Source: QAND01 sp003150225 (GTDB lineage: Bacteria; Bacillota; Clostridia; Christensenellales; QAND01). Taken from it: a stretch of 64,000 nucleotides of DNA. The translations under genes were made by a program, and so were the position numbers. Shown here piece by piece: positions 50,215 to 59,309 of this stretch (positions within the stretch are counted from its first letter, which is position 1; every line of letters starts with the position of its first letter). Location of the stretch: the NCBI RefSeq assembly GCF_044357945.1, contig NZ_CP076563.1:434001-498000 (forward strand), written 5' to 3'. The notes beneath the pieces are model-generated. The model worked only from the letters and a program-made list of their open reading frames with translations. It made no database searches and was not told the origin of the DNA.

Positions 50215-50580
50215 TTATCGGGATTTATAATCCTCAATAGCGGCTTTGATGGCCTCTTCAGCCAGGACGCTGCAGTGTACCTTGGCGGGGGGCAAGCCGC
50301 CCAGCGCATCCATAACTGCGGCATTGCTCAGGGAAAGCGCCTCCTCCACCGTGCGGCCTTTTACCAGCTCCGTGGCCATGCTGCTGGTAGCGATAGCCGC
50401 GCCGCAGCCGTAGGTCATAAATTTAGCGTCCTCCACCACCTCATCGTCATTGATCTTCAGATAGATGCGCATGATATCACCGCATTTGGCGTTGCCCACC
50501 TCCCCTACGCCGCTGGCGTCTGGGATTTCCCCTACGTTCCTGGGATTCATAAAATGGTCCATTACTTTTTCGCTATACAT
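50215..50580 (-). CDS. nifU: Iron-sulfur cluster scaffold NifU/IscU
   Basis: 121-residue scaffold on which clusters are built. Three ligand cysteines are in NAKCGD, MTYGCGAAIA and KVHCSVLAEEA; the LPPxK chaperone motif appears as LPPAKVH. It overlaps nifS by 8 bases. Confidence 0.95.
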   Translation of the reverse strand: MYSEKVMDHFMNPRNVGEIPDASGVGEVGNAKCGDIMRIYLKINDDEVVEDAKFMTYGCGAAIATSSMATELVKGRTVEEALSLSNAAVMDALGGLPPAKVHCSVLAEEAIKAAIEDYKSR

Positions 50581-51757
50581 GACGCAATCCGTCCTTTCTT
50601 TGATTGAATAGAGGAGACATCATCCGAAGCCGCTCCACAATGGGCGGAAGAACCTCCAAAACGGTGTCGATCTCTTGCTGGGTTGTATCGGTGCCCAAAG
50701 TCAGCCGCAGGGAGCCATGGGCGATCTCATGGGATAGTCCCAGCGCCAGCAGCACGTGGGATGGATCCAGGGATCCCGATGTGCAGGCACTGCCGCTGGC
50801 GCCTGCAATTCCCTTCATATCCAGCATCAGAAGGAGGCCCTCTCCCTCCACGAACTCAAAGCAAAAACTGGCGTTGTTGGGCAGCCGGTTCTCCCGAGGA
50901 CCGTTGAGCCGGGTAAAGGGAATCCGCTCCAGCACTCCATCGATGAGCCGATCCCGGAGCGCTGAAATCCGCGCGGCATTTTCCTCCATATGGGCCACCG
51001 CCAATTCCGCGGCGGCGCCCAATCCCACAGCTCCCGGGATGTTCTCGGTGCCAGGGCGCCGGTTTCTCTCCTGTGCGCCCCCAAAGAGGATGGGCGCAAG
51101 GCGAACACCCTTTCGTATATACATGGCACCGATGCCTTTAGGTCCATAGAGCTTGTGCCCCGATAGGGAAAGAAGATCAATGCCCATCTCCGCAACATCT
51201 ATGGGCACACTACCAAAGGCCTGTACCGCATCGGTATGGAACAGCACCCCATGGTCGCGGCATACCCGCGCGATCTCTGAAACGGGCTCAATGGTGCCAA
51301 TCTCATTGTTGGCAAACATAACGGACACCAAGCTGGTATCCGGGCGGATGGCCGCTTCCACCTGCTGGGGAGTAACAAATCCCTCACTGTCCACCGGAAG
51401 ATAGGTCACCTGATAGCCCTCTTTCTCCAGAGCTTCCATGGTATGGAGCACCGCATGATGCTCAATGGCGGTGGTGATCAAGTGTTTCCCTTTATCCCGA
51501 TAGGCCTTTGCCGCCCCCCGAATCAGCAGGTTATCGCTCTCGCTTCCGCCGCCGGTAAAGTATATCTCATCCCGCTGTGCATGCAACGCCCTTGCAAGCT
51601 GCTCTCTGGCTTCATCCAGCGCCGCCTTGGCCTCCCGGGAGTAACTGTGTACCCCTCCTGGATTGCCGAATTTCTCAGTAAAATAGGGCAGCATGGCCTC
51701 CAATACCGCGGGCTTTACATAGGTGGTTGCCGCATGGTCTAAATAGATTCTATTCAT
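50573..51757 (-). CDS. nifS: Cysteine desulfurase NifS/IscS
   Basis: PLP enzyme that supplies sulfur for Fe-S clusters. 394 residues: MNRIYLDHAATTYVKP start, PLP Lys in SLSGHKLYGPKGIGAMYIRK near 203, active Cys in SGSACTSGSLDPSHVL near 325. GGGAGG precedes the ATG, 2 bases after iscR. Confidence 0.96.
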   Translation of the reverse strand: MNRIYLDHAATTYVKPAVLEAMLPYFTEKFGNPGGVHSYSREAKAALDEAREQLARALHAQRDEIYFTGGGSESDNLLIRGAAKAYRDKGKHLITTAIEHHAVLHTMEALEKEGYQVTYLPVDSEGFVTPQQVEAAIRPDTSLVSVMFANNEIGTIEPVSEIARVCRDHGVLFHTDAVQAFGSVPIDVAEMGIDLLSLSGHKLYGPKGIGAMYIRKGVRLAPILFGGAQERNRRPGTENIPGAVGLGAAAELAVAHMEENAARISALRDRLIDGVLERIPFTRLNGPRENRLPNNASFCFEFVEGEGLLLMLDMKGIAGASGSACTSGSLDPSHVLLALGLSHEIAHGSLRLTLGTDTTQQEIDTVLEVLPPIVERLRMMSPLFNQRKDGLRHV

Positions 51758-51759
51758 AA

Positions 51760-52194
51760 TTACTGCCTCCCAAGCTCCTCTTGGATTCTCCTTTGTTCCA
51801 TCAGCATGGACGATAGGGTCAGGTTGTCCACCACCCGGTCGATTCCTTCCCGAATTTGGCGGTAGACGTAGTTTTCCACGCACTGCCTGGCATATGCGCA
51901 GGATACCTCCGTCTCGGCACAGGATACCGGGGCCACGGTGCCCTCCAAAGCACGCAGAATCTCTCCTATGGTGATCTCCTCCGGCGGCCTGGCAAGAGCA
52001 TAGCCGCCCTGGGCGCCTCGAATGGATTGCACCACCCCGGCTTTGCGCAGCTTTTTAAAAAGCTGTTCCAAATAATGCTCTGAAATCCCCTGGGCCTCGG
52101 CAATGGCGCGGATGGATACCGGCGTTTCTCCATAGCGACAGGCCAGCTCAAACATGGCTTTCAAACCATATCGTCCTTTGGTGGAAATCTTCAC
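51760..52194 (-). CDS. iscR: Rrf2/IscR-family regulator
   Basis: 144 residues starting with GTG (VKISTKGRYGLKAMFELA). Winged helix (about 1-75: ISEHYLEQLFKKLRKAGVVQSIRGAQGGYALARP) and three cysteines SCAETEVSCAYARQC that match the 2Fe-2S-binding site of IscR-type proteins. As head of nifS-nifU it probably represses the operon when clusters are abundant. Confidence 0.93.
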   Translation of the reverse strand: MKISTKGRYGLKAMFELACRYGETPVSIRAIAEAQGISEHYLEQLFKKLRKAGVVQSIRGAQGGYALARPPEEITIGEILRALEGTVAPVSCAETEVSCAYARQCVENYVYRQIREGIDRVVDNLTLSSMLMEQRRIQEELGRQ

Positions 52195-52214
52195 CCGGGA
52201 TCCCCCCATTTCCT

Positions 52215-52262
52215 AGTATTTTACTCTGAAATCATTTTATTATATCCGATTATTTTTGTCAA
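52215..52262 (-). promoter_or_regulatory. Promoter of iscR-nifSU with candidate operator
   Basis: Minus-strand TTGACA (52262-52257), 17-base spacer, TAAAAT (52239-52234). A palindrome AGTA-TTT-TACT (52215-52225) lies just after the predicted start site and could be an IscR operator; that part is weak. Confidence 0.65.
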
Positions 52263-52272
52263 CAATAAATCC

Positions 52273-52318
52273 AAAAAAATGATCCCTCTCAACCATTCCA
52301 GGAGAGGGATCATTTTTT
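52273..52318 (-). terminator. Terminator after glyA-GNAT
   Basis: Perfect 12-bp stem ATGATCCCTCTC / GAGAGGGATCAT followed on the minus strand by TTTTTTT. Confidence 0.93.
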
Positions 52319-52322
52319 AATC

Positions 52323-52841
52323 TCAGACGTATTCCTCTGCGAGGATTCCATATACATAGGTATCCTGCCAGATCGGTTGGCCTTGGTCATCGCGAGAGAA
52401 GTAGATACTCTTAACCAGGTGTCCCTCTCTACGCATCCCCAAGCGTTCCATTAAGCGCCACGATGCGCTGTTCATCGGATTACAGCTGGCCGTTACGAGA
52501 TGGGCTTTCTTCTCCTCAAAAGCGTATCGAAGCAAAGCGGAGGCCGCTTCAGTAGCATACCCTTTCCCCCAGAAATCCAGATGAAAAACATAGCCCAGCT
52601 CCCAAGCGGCATAGTCCTGTTCTTCCAGATACAGATTTCCTATCAGATGGCCATTCTTCTTTAGGCATACCGCCCAAAAACGATCGTCCTTGGAACGGCG
52701 AAGGGCCTCCTGCTTACTCTTCTCCCTAGAAAAGACACCATATGGTTCATATTTTACAACCTCTTCCAGGGAAAGATAGGCATGCAAAGGCTCCCAATCC
52801 TGGGGCCGAAAATGACGAAGGCATAACCGGGCGGTCTCCAT
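52323..52841 (-). CDS. GNAT acetyltransferase (RimJ/RimL-like)
   Basis: 172 residues. METARLCLRHFRPQDWEPL start, acetyl-CoA loop WGKGYATEAASALLRYAF, and NPMNSASWRLMERLGMRREG motif B. Such enzymes acetylate protein N-termini or small amines; target unknown. Second gene after glyA. Confidence 0.9.
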   Translation of the reverse strand: METARLCLRHFRPQDWEPLHAYLSLEEVVKYEPYGVFSREKSKQEALRRSKDDRFWAVCLKKNGHLIGNLYLEEQDYAAWELGYVFHLDFWGKGYATEAASALLRYAFEEKKAHLVTASCNPMNSASWRLMERLGMRREGHLVKSIYFSRDDQGQPIWQDTYVYGILAEEYV

Positions 52842-52852
52842 CCCCCTTTTCC

Positions 52853-54094
52853 TTATCCTCGATACAGGGGAAACCGCTCACAGAGCGCGATGACCTGTTC
52901 CTTCACCTGGGGCACGGCGCTCTCCCCTTCCTGAACCAGACGGGCGATAAAACCAGCGATCAAATCCATCTCGGCTTCCTTCATTCCCCGAGTGGTCATA
53001 GCCGGAGAACCAATCCGTAGCCCGCTGGTAACGGTGGGTTTTTCGGGGTCAAAGGGCACTGCATTCTTGTTGGTGGTAATGTTGGCGCTATGGAGCAGGG
53101 TCTCCATTTCATTGCCCTTCCGTCCGCTTCCCCGCAGATCAATGAGCATCAGATGGTTATCGGTGCCGCCGGATACCAGATTCACACCCCGATCCATGAG
53201 GCCTTTGGCAAGTGCCTTGGCGTTCTTCACCACCTGGGCCATGTATTCGTTGTATTCGGAGGTCAGCGCTTCCTTGAAACAGATGGCCTTTCCAGCGATC
53301 ACATGCATCAGAGGCCCTCCCTGGATCCCCGGAAAGATGGCCTTATCGATCTTCTTAGCGTACTCCTTTTTGCAGAGAATCATGCCGCCGCGGGGACCCC
53401 GCAGGGTCTTGTGGGTGGTGGTGGTCACAAAATCCGCATAGGGTACCGGGCTGGGATGAAGCCCCGCGGCAACCATCCCCGCGAAATGCGCCATGTCCAC
53501 CATGAGAAGCGCTCCCACCTCATCGGCAATCTCCCGGAACCGCTTGAAATCCAGCTCCCTGGGATAGGCGGAATATCCGGCGATGATCAGCTTGGGCCGG
53601 CATTCCAAGGCGATCTCCCGCACCTTATCGTAGTCCACCATGCCGGTCTCAGGATCCACGCCATAGGAATGAAACTCATAGGTCTTGCCGGAATAGTTCA
53701 CAGGGCTTCCGTGGGTCAGATGCCCTCCTTGGTCCAAGCTCATGCCCAGCACGCGGTCTCCCGGCTTCAGCATGGCGAAAAATACAGCGGTATTGGCCTG
53801 GCTGCCGGAATGGGGCTGAACGTTGGCGTGCTCCGCCTGGAACAGCTGGCAGGCCCGCTCCCGTGCCAGGTTCTCCACCACATCCACATACTCGCAGCCG
53901 CCATAGTAGCGATGGCCGGGATAGCCCTCTGCATACTTGTTGGTCAGATGGGAGCCGCAGGCTTCCAGCACCGCTTTCGATACAAAATTTTCACTGGCGA
54001 TGAGCTCAATGTGCTCCTGCTGACGCTTCAGCTCCAAATCAAAGGCTTCCGCAACGGCCGGGTCCTCCCGGCGAACCGCGTCGTATTCGATCAT
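52853..54094 (-). CDS. glyA: Serine hydroxymethyltransferase
   Basis: Interconverts serine and glycine with tetrahydrofolate. 413 residues; PLP Lys in TTTTHKTLRGPRGG near 229, HSGSQANTAVFFAML and PHSG motifs upstream. GGAGGGATCGGG precedes the start. Own promoter at 54132-54160. Confidence 0.97.
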   Translation of the reverse strand: MIEYDAVRREDPAVAEAFDLELKRQQEHIELIASENFVSKAVLEACGSHLTNKYAEGYPGHRYYGGCEYVDVVENLARERACQLFQAEHANVQPHSGSQANTAVFFAMLKPGDRVLGMSLDQGGHLTHGSPVNYSGKTYEFHSYGVDPETGMVDYDKVREIALECRPKLIIAGYSAYPRELDFKRFREIADEVGALLMVDMAHFAGMVAAGLHPSPVPYADFVTTTTHKTLRGPRGGMILCKKEYAKKIDKAIFPGIQGGPLMHVIAGKAICFKEALTSEYNEYMAQVVKNAKALAKGLMDRGVNLVSGGTDNHLMLIDLRGSGRKGNEMETLLHSANITTNKNAVPFDPEKPTVTSGLRIGSPAMTTRGMKEAEMDLIAGFIARLVQEGESAVPQVKEQVIALCERFPLYRG

Positions 54095-54131
54095 CCCGAT
54101 CCCTCCGCTTTATTACGTTAATATGTCGTTT

Positions 54132-54160
54132 ATTATAGAGGAGCCCTCCCCAGAATGCAA
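54132..54160 (-). promoter_or_regulatory. Promoter of glyA
   Basis: Minus-strand TTGCAT (54160-54155), 17-base spacer, TATAAT (54137-54132). Confidence 0.78.
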
Positions 54161-54178
54161 GGCCGGAAGCAGAAAATT

Positions 54179-54691
54179 TCATGAGCGATGGATTCCGAAT
54201 AAATAGTGGAGCATATCCCCCGCAAAATACCGGATAATAAACTCCTTTTCCTTGGTCATACCAATGGCCTCCGCCACCCGAATTGAGGCCCGATTGTCCG
54301 CCTTGATGATGGCGCACACCCAAGGGGCATCCAACGGCCCAAAAGCGTAGTCCCTGCATCCGGCCGCAGCTTCTCTGGCATATCCCCGATGCCAAAACCG
54401 CTTCTTTAGCTGATAGCCAATCTCCAACACCTCCTGGCCCTCGCAATCCTGGATGGTAAGGCCAGCCTCCCCCACCATCCTATCGGATCCCTTCTCCACA
54501 AGGGCCCATAAACCAAACCCGTCCTTTTGATACCGGTTCAATTGCCGGTCCAGCCAGATCTGTACGTCCTCATCGGTAAAATCGTGCTCGTAGGCATACA
54601 TCACTTCCGGATCCTTCAGGATCTCAGCCAAATCCATAAAGTCCCCCTGACTCAACTGTCTCAGATAGAGTCGATCCGTTTCCAAAACCAC
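54179..54691 (-). CDS. GNAT acetyltransferase
   Basis: 170 residues starting at GTG (VVLETDRLYLRQLSQGDF) with GGGGGAT upstream. Acetyl-CoA site KRFWHRGYAREAAAGCRDYAF and ADNRASIRVAEAIGM. RimJ/RimL-like, distinct from the copy at 52323; substrate unknown. It starts 20 bases after the trxA terminator, so it may depend on read-through. Confidence 0.87.
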   Translation of the reverse strand: MVLETDRLYLRQLSQGDFMDLAEILKDPEVMYAYEHDFTDEDVQIWLDRQLNRYQKDGFGLWALVEKGSDRMVGEAGLTIQDCEGQEVLEIGYQLKKRFWHRGYAREAAAGCRDYAFGPLDAPWVCAIIKADNRASIRVAEAIGMTKEKEFIIRYFAGDMLHYLFGIHRS

Positions 54692-54711
54692 TTCAATCCA
54701 TCCCCCAAAGC

Positions 54712-54745
54712 GAAAAGAAAGGAATGGGCAATCCTTGCCCATTCC
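54712..54745 (-). terminator. Terminator after trxA
   Basis: Stem GGAATGGGCAA / TTGCCCATTCC, 3-base loop, followed on the minus strand by TTTCTTTTC. Confidence 0.88.
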
Positions 54746-54776
54746 CAGCTTTTCCGTCTATCGTTTCTTGCCAGTC

Positions 54777-55106
54777 CTAAAAGGCCCCGCCCAGCATGGC
54801 CGAAAAGTCCTCCTTGGACTTGGCGCCGATGGACTTGTCCACAATCTCCCCGTTTTTGAATACACAAACGGTAGGAATGGTCATAACACGAAATTGTGCC
54901 GCCAGATCCTGTTCCTCGTCCACGTTAATCTTGCAAACCTTGGCTTTTCCGGCAAAATCCGCGGCCAATTCCTCCATAATGGGGCCAACCATGCGGCAGG
55001 GGCCGCACCAGGGGGCCCAAAAATCCACCATCACGGGAATCTCACTTTTGAGCACCTCATGATCAAAGGTGTCCTTGGTCACATTGATGATCTGATCAGA
55101 AGCCAT
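54777..55106 (-). CDS. trxA: Thioredoxin
   Basis: 109 residues with the active site WAPWCGPCRM (WCGPC near 33) and the cis-Pro loop MTIPTV. Start MASDQI with AAAGGAG upstream. Last gene of the hisS operon, 14 bases after the RseC-like gene. Confidence 0.96.
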   Translation of the reverse strand: MASDQIINVTKDTFDHEVLKSEIPVMVDFWAPWCGPCRMVGPIMEELAADFAGKAKVCKINVDEEQDLAAQFRVMTIPTVCVFKNGEIVDKSIGAKSKEDFSAMLGGAF

Positions 55107-55120
55107 ATCCATCACTCCTT

Positions 55121-55546
55121 TCATAGCTCGTCTCTTATTATATCACGAATCTCGGGGGAAAATCTTCCTTTCCGGGAAAAGACCGGATTCAGCAGACGCA
55201 GGATTCCGTACCCCATCGCCGCACTGCCAATGGCGATGAGGGCTGTATAAATTTCCGATATCCCATAACGGCCCCGAAGCCATTCCCCCAAGACTGCCCC
55301 CAGAATCAGCATCAAAAGGGGAATCCCGTAGGCGATGGCGGTGGCCGATAGCATGGTGCCCCCCCGCAGTTCCACCGTTACCCGGTCTCCTACCCTGGCA
55401 CCCGGCGTATTTTTCAGTACCACCGACATCTTTTTCTCCCCCTCCAGGGGGGTGCAGGCCCGACAGGAACCGCAGGCCTCGTGGCGGTTAAACACCACGG
55501 TAGCCATACCGTTTTCCACTAATTCTACTGTTCCCACTTCTCTCAA
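55121..55546 (-). CDS. RseC/MucC-family membrane protein
   Basis: 141 residues, TTG start overlapping the stop of tcdA (TTGA), with GGAGG 7 bases upstream. Cysteines HEACGSCRAC sit in a soluble N-terminal part; two membrane helices (about 70-88 and 97-115) follow. RseC of proteobacteria is tied to SoxR reduction and the Rnf/Rsx complex; here it stands beside thioredoxin, so a redox role is plausible. Confidence 0.85.
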   Translation of the reverse strand: MREVGTVELVENGMATVVFNRHEACGSCRACTPLEGEKKMSVVLKNTPGARVGDRVTVELRGGTMLSATAIAYGIPLLMLILGAVLGEWLRGRYGISEIYTALIAIGSAAMGYGILRLLNPVFSRKGRFSPEIRDIIRDEL

Positions 55547-56247
55547 AACAATTCCTCCCAAGAGACCAGTCCGGCGGCAGAAAGCGCTACCGCATTGGCC
55601 AACAAGAGTCCCATGGCGTTTGGCACAAAAGCCATGGAGGCAACGACCCCTTTCTCCGCCTGGCGCGGCGGTTCCAGGCTTACCACCACAGGATGGCGCT
55701 CCACTGTTCCCCGCAGCTCCCGTCGCAGAACGCGGCAGACCGGGTCCTGCGCGGTAGCGAATAGATCAGCGTAGCAAAGCCGATCCGCCCAAAGCCGGTT
55801 TCCCGCCCCTGTAGCCGAAATGATCCGAATCCCTCGAGCATGGCAGTTTTTGATCAAAGCCACCTTATCCCTCAGGCTGTCGATGGCGTCGACAACATAC
55901 CCCACATCCGCGGGAATCAGCTCCTCCAGATTTTCCTCCCGGAGAAATCTCCCGTGGATGGTGGTTCGTACTTCCGGCGCAACGGACGCGATCTCCTCCG
56001 CCATGGCGTCGGCCTTGTTCCGGCCCATATTTTCCGCCCTGGCTACTCGTTGCCGATTCAAATTACTGGGTACGACTTGATCCCCATCGATGAGAATCAG
56101 CTCCCCCAATCCGCTTCTTGCCAGGGAAACGGCTGCAGCGCCGCCCACTCCTCCCAGGCCTACCACAGCGGCGCGTGTCTCTCGGAGCCGATCCAACCCA
56201 TCCTGGCCGATAAGCGCCCGTGTCCGGGCGTAGAGGTTATCTTCCAT
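55543..56247 (-). CDS. tcdA: tRNA threonylcarbamoyladenosine dehydratase (ThiF family)
   Basis: E1-like enzyme that cyclises t6A37 in ANN-decoding tRNAs. 234 residues starting MEDNLYART; VVGLGGVGGAAAVSLARSGLG is the nucleotide loop, NRQRVA and DAIDSLRDK follow. It overlaps aspS by 11 bases. Confidence 0.92.
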   Translation of the reverse strand: MEDNLYARTRALIGQDGLDRLRETRAAVVGLGGVGGAAAVSLARSGLGELILIDGDQVVPSNLNRQRVARAENMGRNKADAMAEEIASVAPEVRTTIHGRFLREENLEELIPADVGYVVDAIDSLRDKVALIKNCHARGIRIISATGAGNRLWADRLCYADLFATAQDPVCRVLRRELRGTVERHPVVVSLEPPRQAEKGVVASMAFVPNAMGLLLANAVALSAAGLVSWEELF

Positions 56248-58039
56248 CTTCCGCAACACGAATGGCAATGGAAAGTTCGTCCAGCTGCTTTTGTTCCACA
56301 TAATCCGGCGCCCCAGTCATCAGGCAGCTGCTGGTCTGAACCTTGGGGAACGCAATCACATCTCGGATGCTGCTGCTCTTTGTCAGGATCATGCATAGCC
56401 GGTCAAAGCCAAAGGCAAGCCCTCCATGGGGAGGTACCCCATAACGGAAGGCGTTCAAAAGGAATCCAAACCGCTCCTGGGCCTCCTCACGGCTATGGCC
56501 CAAGAGTGCAAACATCCGCTCCTGTACCTCTTGGCTATGGATGCGGATGCTTCCGCCACCGGCCTCCATGCCGTTGATTACCAGATCATAAGCTTTGGCC
56601 CGAACCCGGCCGGGATCGCTCTCCAGATAGGGCAAATCCTCATCCATGGGGCTGGTAAAGGGATGGTGCATAGCGGTCCACCGCCCTTCCTCCTCGTCAT
56701 ACTCCAAAAGGGGGAACTCCGTCACCCATAGGATGCCCAGCTTGGTTTCATCGATGAGCCCCCGCTCCCGGCCGATCTTCAGCCTCAGCTGGCCCAGCAC
56801 ATCAAACACGACGCGGTTCCTCTCATCGGCGATGAACAACATCATATCCCCGGCCTTAGCGGCCATCCGCTCTGCAATGGCTTCAACAACGCCATCCTTT
56901 AAAAATTTCGCGATAGGTGCCTTTAAACTTCCGTCCGGCACCAGGCCAATATAGGCCATACCCTTTGCGCCAAACTCCTTGCAGAATGCGGTAAGGGCAT
57001 CCAGCTGCTTCCGGCTAAAGGCCTCCGCGCCTCCCGGCACGCAGATGCCCCGGACGCTGCCCCCCGCCGCCACCGGTCCCTCAAAGGCGGCAAAACCGCA
57101 GTCCCGCACGATATCGCTTACATCAGAAAACTCCAGGCCAAAGCGTACGTCCGGCTTATCGCTGCCAAACCGTTCCATGGCTTCCCGATAGGTCAGGCGC
57201 GGAAAAGGCGGTGTAAGCTTCACTCCCCAAGCCACATCGAACAATTTGGCAATGAGCCCCTCGTTGACGGACATCACGTCCTCAGGCTCCACAAAGGACA
57301 TCTCCAGATCGATCTGGGTAAACTCAGGCTGGCGATCCGCCCGTAGATCCTCATCCCGAAAACATTTGGCAATCTGAAAATATCTATCAAATCCCGCCAC
57401 CATGCATAGCTGCTTGAACATCTGAGGGGACTGGGGCAGGGCAAAGAACTTCCCCGGTTGTACCCGGCTGGGCACCAGATAGTCCCGGGCGCCCTCGGGG
57501 GTGCTCTTATTTAGGATAGGGGTTTCGATCTCCAAAAACCCCGCTCCGCAGAGATACTCTCGGGTGGCCTGGGCCAGCTTGTGACGCAGCAAAAACCGTT
57601 CCTGCATCTCGGGACGCCGCAAATCCAGATAGCGGTATTGGAGCCGTAGCTCCTCCCGGGTGTTGATGCCGTCCTGGATATAAAAGGGCGGGGTCTCAGC
57701 TTCCGAAAGAATCTTCACATCCTCCGCCTTGACCTCGATCTCCCCGGTCTTCATATTGGGGTTTATATTCCGCTCTTCTCGCAGGGCCACCGTGCCGGTC
57801 AAGGCCAGCACATATTCTCCCCGGATGGATTCCACCTTCCGGTAATCCCCCTTAAAATCGCTCTCATCAAAGACGCATTGGACGATCCCCGTCCGGTCCC
57901 GGAGGGTAATGAACACCAATGCTCCCAGATCCCGGCGGCTATGAACCCATCCCATGAGGGTCACCTTTTCTCCCGTCAGCCTCTTATCCACCTCACCGCA
58001 CATAACGGTGCGGTGCATGGTCCCCATCAATTCAGCCAT
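56237..58039 (-). CDS. aspS: Aspartyl-tRNA synthetase
   Basis: 600 residues, bacterial type: OB anticodon-binding domain (about 1-110), class II core with FLEIETPILNKSTPEGARDYLVPSR and FRDEDLRADRQPEFTQID, a GAD insertion, and motif 3 GLAFGFDRLCMIL. Whether it is discriminating cannot be settled without gatCAB. It overlaps hisS by 8 bases. Confidence 0.97.
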   Translation of the reverse strand: MAELMGTMHRTVMCGEVDKRLTGEKVTLMGWVHSRRDLGALVFITLRDRTGIVQCVFDESDFKGDYRKVESIRGEYVLALTGTVALREERNINPNMKTGEIEVKAEDVKILSEAETPPFYIQDGINTREELRLQYRYLDLRRPEMQERFLLRHKLAQATREYLCGAGFLEIETPILNKSTPEGARDYLVPSRVQPGKFFALPQSPQMFKQLCMVAGFDRYFQIAKCFRDEDLRADRQPEFTQIDLEMSFVEPEDVMSVNEGLIAKLFDVAWGVKLTPPFPRLTYREAMERFGSDKPDVRFGLEFSDVSDIVRDCGFAAFEGPVAAGGSVRGICVPGGAEAFSRKQLDALTAFCKEFGAKGMAYIGLVPDGSLKAPIAKFLKDGVVEAIAERMAAKAGDMMLFIADERNRVVFDVLGQLRLKIGRERGLIDETKLGILWVTEFPLLEYDEEEGRWTAMHHPFTSPMDEDLPYLESDPGRVRAKAYDLVINGMEAGGGSIRIHSQEVQERMFALLGHSREEAQERFGFLLNAFRYGVPPHGGLAFGFDRLCMILTKSSSIRDVIAFPKVQTSSCLMTGAPDYVEQKQLDELSIAIRVAEDGR

Positions 58040-59309
58040 TTGTTTCTCCCCCTTTGAGCATTTCCAGGACTCGATCTACAAGCCCGGCCCGGCCAACCTC
58101 CGTCTGTTCCCGGGTGGACATGTTGCGAACTATCACCACGCCCTTTTGGCGTTCCTCATCCCCCTGGATTACCACCAGCCGGGCTCCCAGCTTTTCAGCA
58201 TAGCGCATCTGCGCCTTCATACTGCGGACCAGGGGATCAAAATCCGCCCGGATGCCAGCCCTCCGAAGATCATCAGCCAGCTGGAGGGACTCTTTTCCGT
58301 CCCCCATGGCAATGCAGAAAGCGTCACAGCGGCCGGTCTCCTGCGGCAGCTTCCCATAGGACTCCAGCAAAATCATGAGACGCTCCATGCCCATGCCAAA
58401 TCCAATTCCCGGCATGCTGGGCCCACCAACGGTCTCCACCAGCCGGTCATACCGTCCGCCGCCGCATACAGTTCCCTGGGCGCCGATGCGGTTGCTGATG
58501 ATCTCAAACACCGTCTTGGTATAATAATCCAGACCCCGAACGATACCGCTGTCAATGGCATAGGGGATGTTCAGGGCGGCGAGGCTCTCCTGCAATGCGG
58601 AAAAATGCTCGCTGCACTCAGGACAGAGATGATCGATCATCCGGGGCGCGTCCTTGGCGATTGCATGACAACGCTCCTCTTTGCAATCCAGAAGGCGGAG
58701 CGGATTCCGCTCATAGCGATCCCTGCACAGGGCGCACATCTCCTGAAGATGGGGCGCAAAATAGTCCTTCAGCGTCTGATTATAGGCCGGACGGCATTTC
58801 TCACAGCCGATGCTGTTGATATTTACGCTCAGATCGTCGATGCCCACCTCCCGCAAAACCGTCAGAGCTAGGCTAATGGCCTCGGCATCGGTATAGGCGC
58901 TGGGAGATCCAAAGATCTCCACTCCAAACTGATGGTGCTCCCGAAGCCGGCCCGCCTGGGGCCGCTCATAGCGAAACACTGGGCAGTAGAGATAATACAT
59001 TTTAATGGGGAGGGGTTCGTTAAAAAGGGCATGCTCCGTAAACGCCCGAACAGCGCCGCCGGTCCCCTCGGGTTTAAGGGTGATACTGCGTCCGCCCTTA
59101 TCAAGAAACGTGTACATCTCTTTCTGAACGATATCGGTGGTATCCCCAACCCCCCGCAAAAAGAGCTCGGTCTGCTCGATCACCGGGGTGCGGATCTCTC
59201 GGAAGCCATACCTTGCAGTAACGGCCCGCATGGTATCCTCCAGGTGATGCCACAAATGGGCTTCGCCGGGCAAAACGTCTTTGGTTCCCTTCAGCGCGCG
59301 GTACGCCAT
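58032..59309 (-). CDS. hisS: Histidyl-tRNA synthetase
   Basis: 425 residues. Class II motifs PVIEQTELFLRGVGDTTDIVQKEMY, RYERPQAGRLREHHQF, and the His loops RGLDYYTKTVFE and MPGIGFGMGMERL; C-terminal anticodon-binding domain. Start MAYRALKG with GGAGG. Controlled by the T-box leader upstream. Confidence 0.97.
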   Translation of the reverse strand: MAYRALKGTKDVLPGEAHLWHHLEDTMRAVTARYGFREIRTPVIEQTELFLRGVGDTTDIVQKEMYTFLDKGGRSITLKPEGTGGAVRAFTEHALFNEPLPIKMYYLYCPVFRYERPQAGRLREHHQFGVEIFGSPSAYTDAEAISLALTVLREVGIDDLSVNINSIGCEKCRPAYNQTLKDYFAPHLQEMCALCRDRYERNPLRLLDCKEERCHAIAKDAPRMIDHLCPECSEHFSALQESLAALNIPYAIDSGIVRGLDYYTKTVFEIISNRIGAQGTVCGGGRYDRLVETVGGPSMPGIGFGMGMERLMILLESYGKLPQETGRCDAFCIAMGDGKESLQLADDLRRAGIRADFDPLVRSMKAQMRYAEKLGARLVVIQGDEERQKGVVIVRNMSTREQTEVGRAGLVDRVLEMLKGGETNG

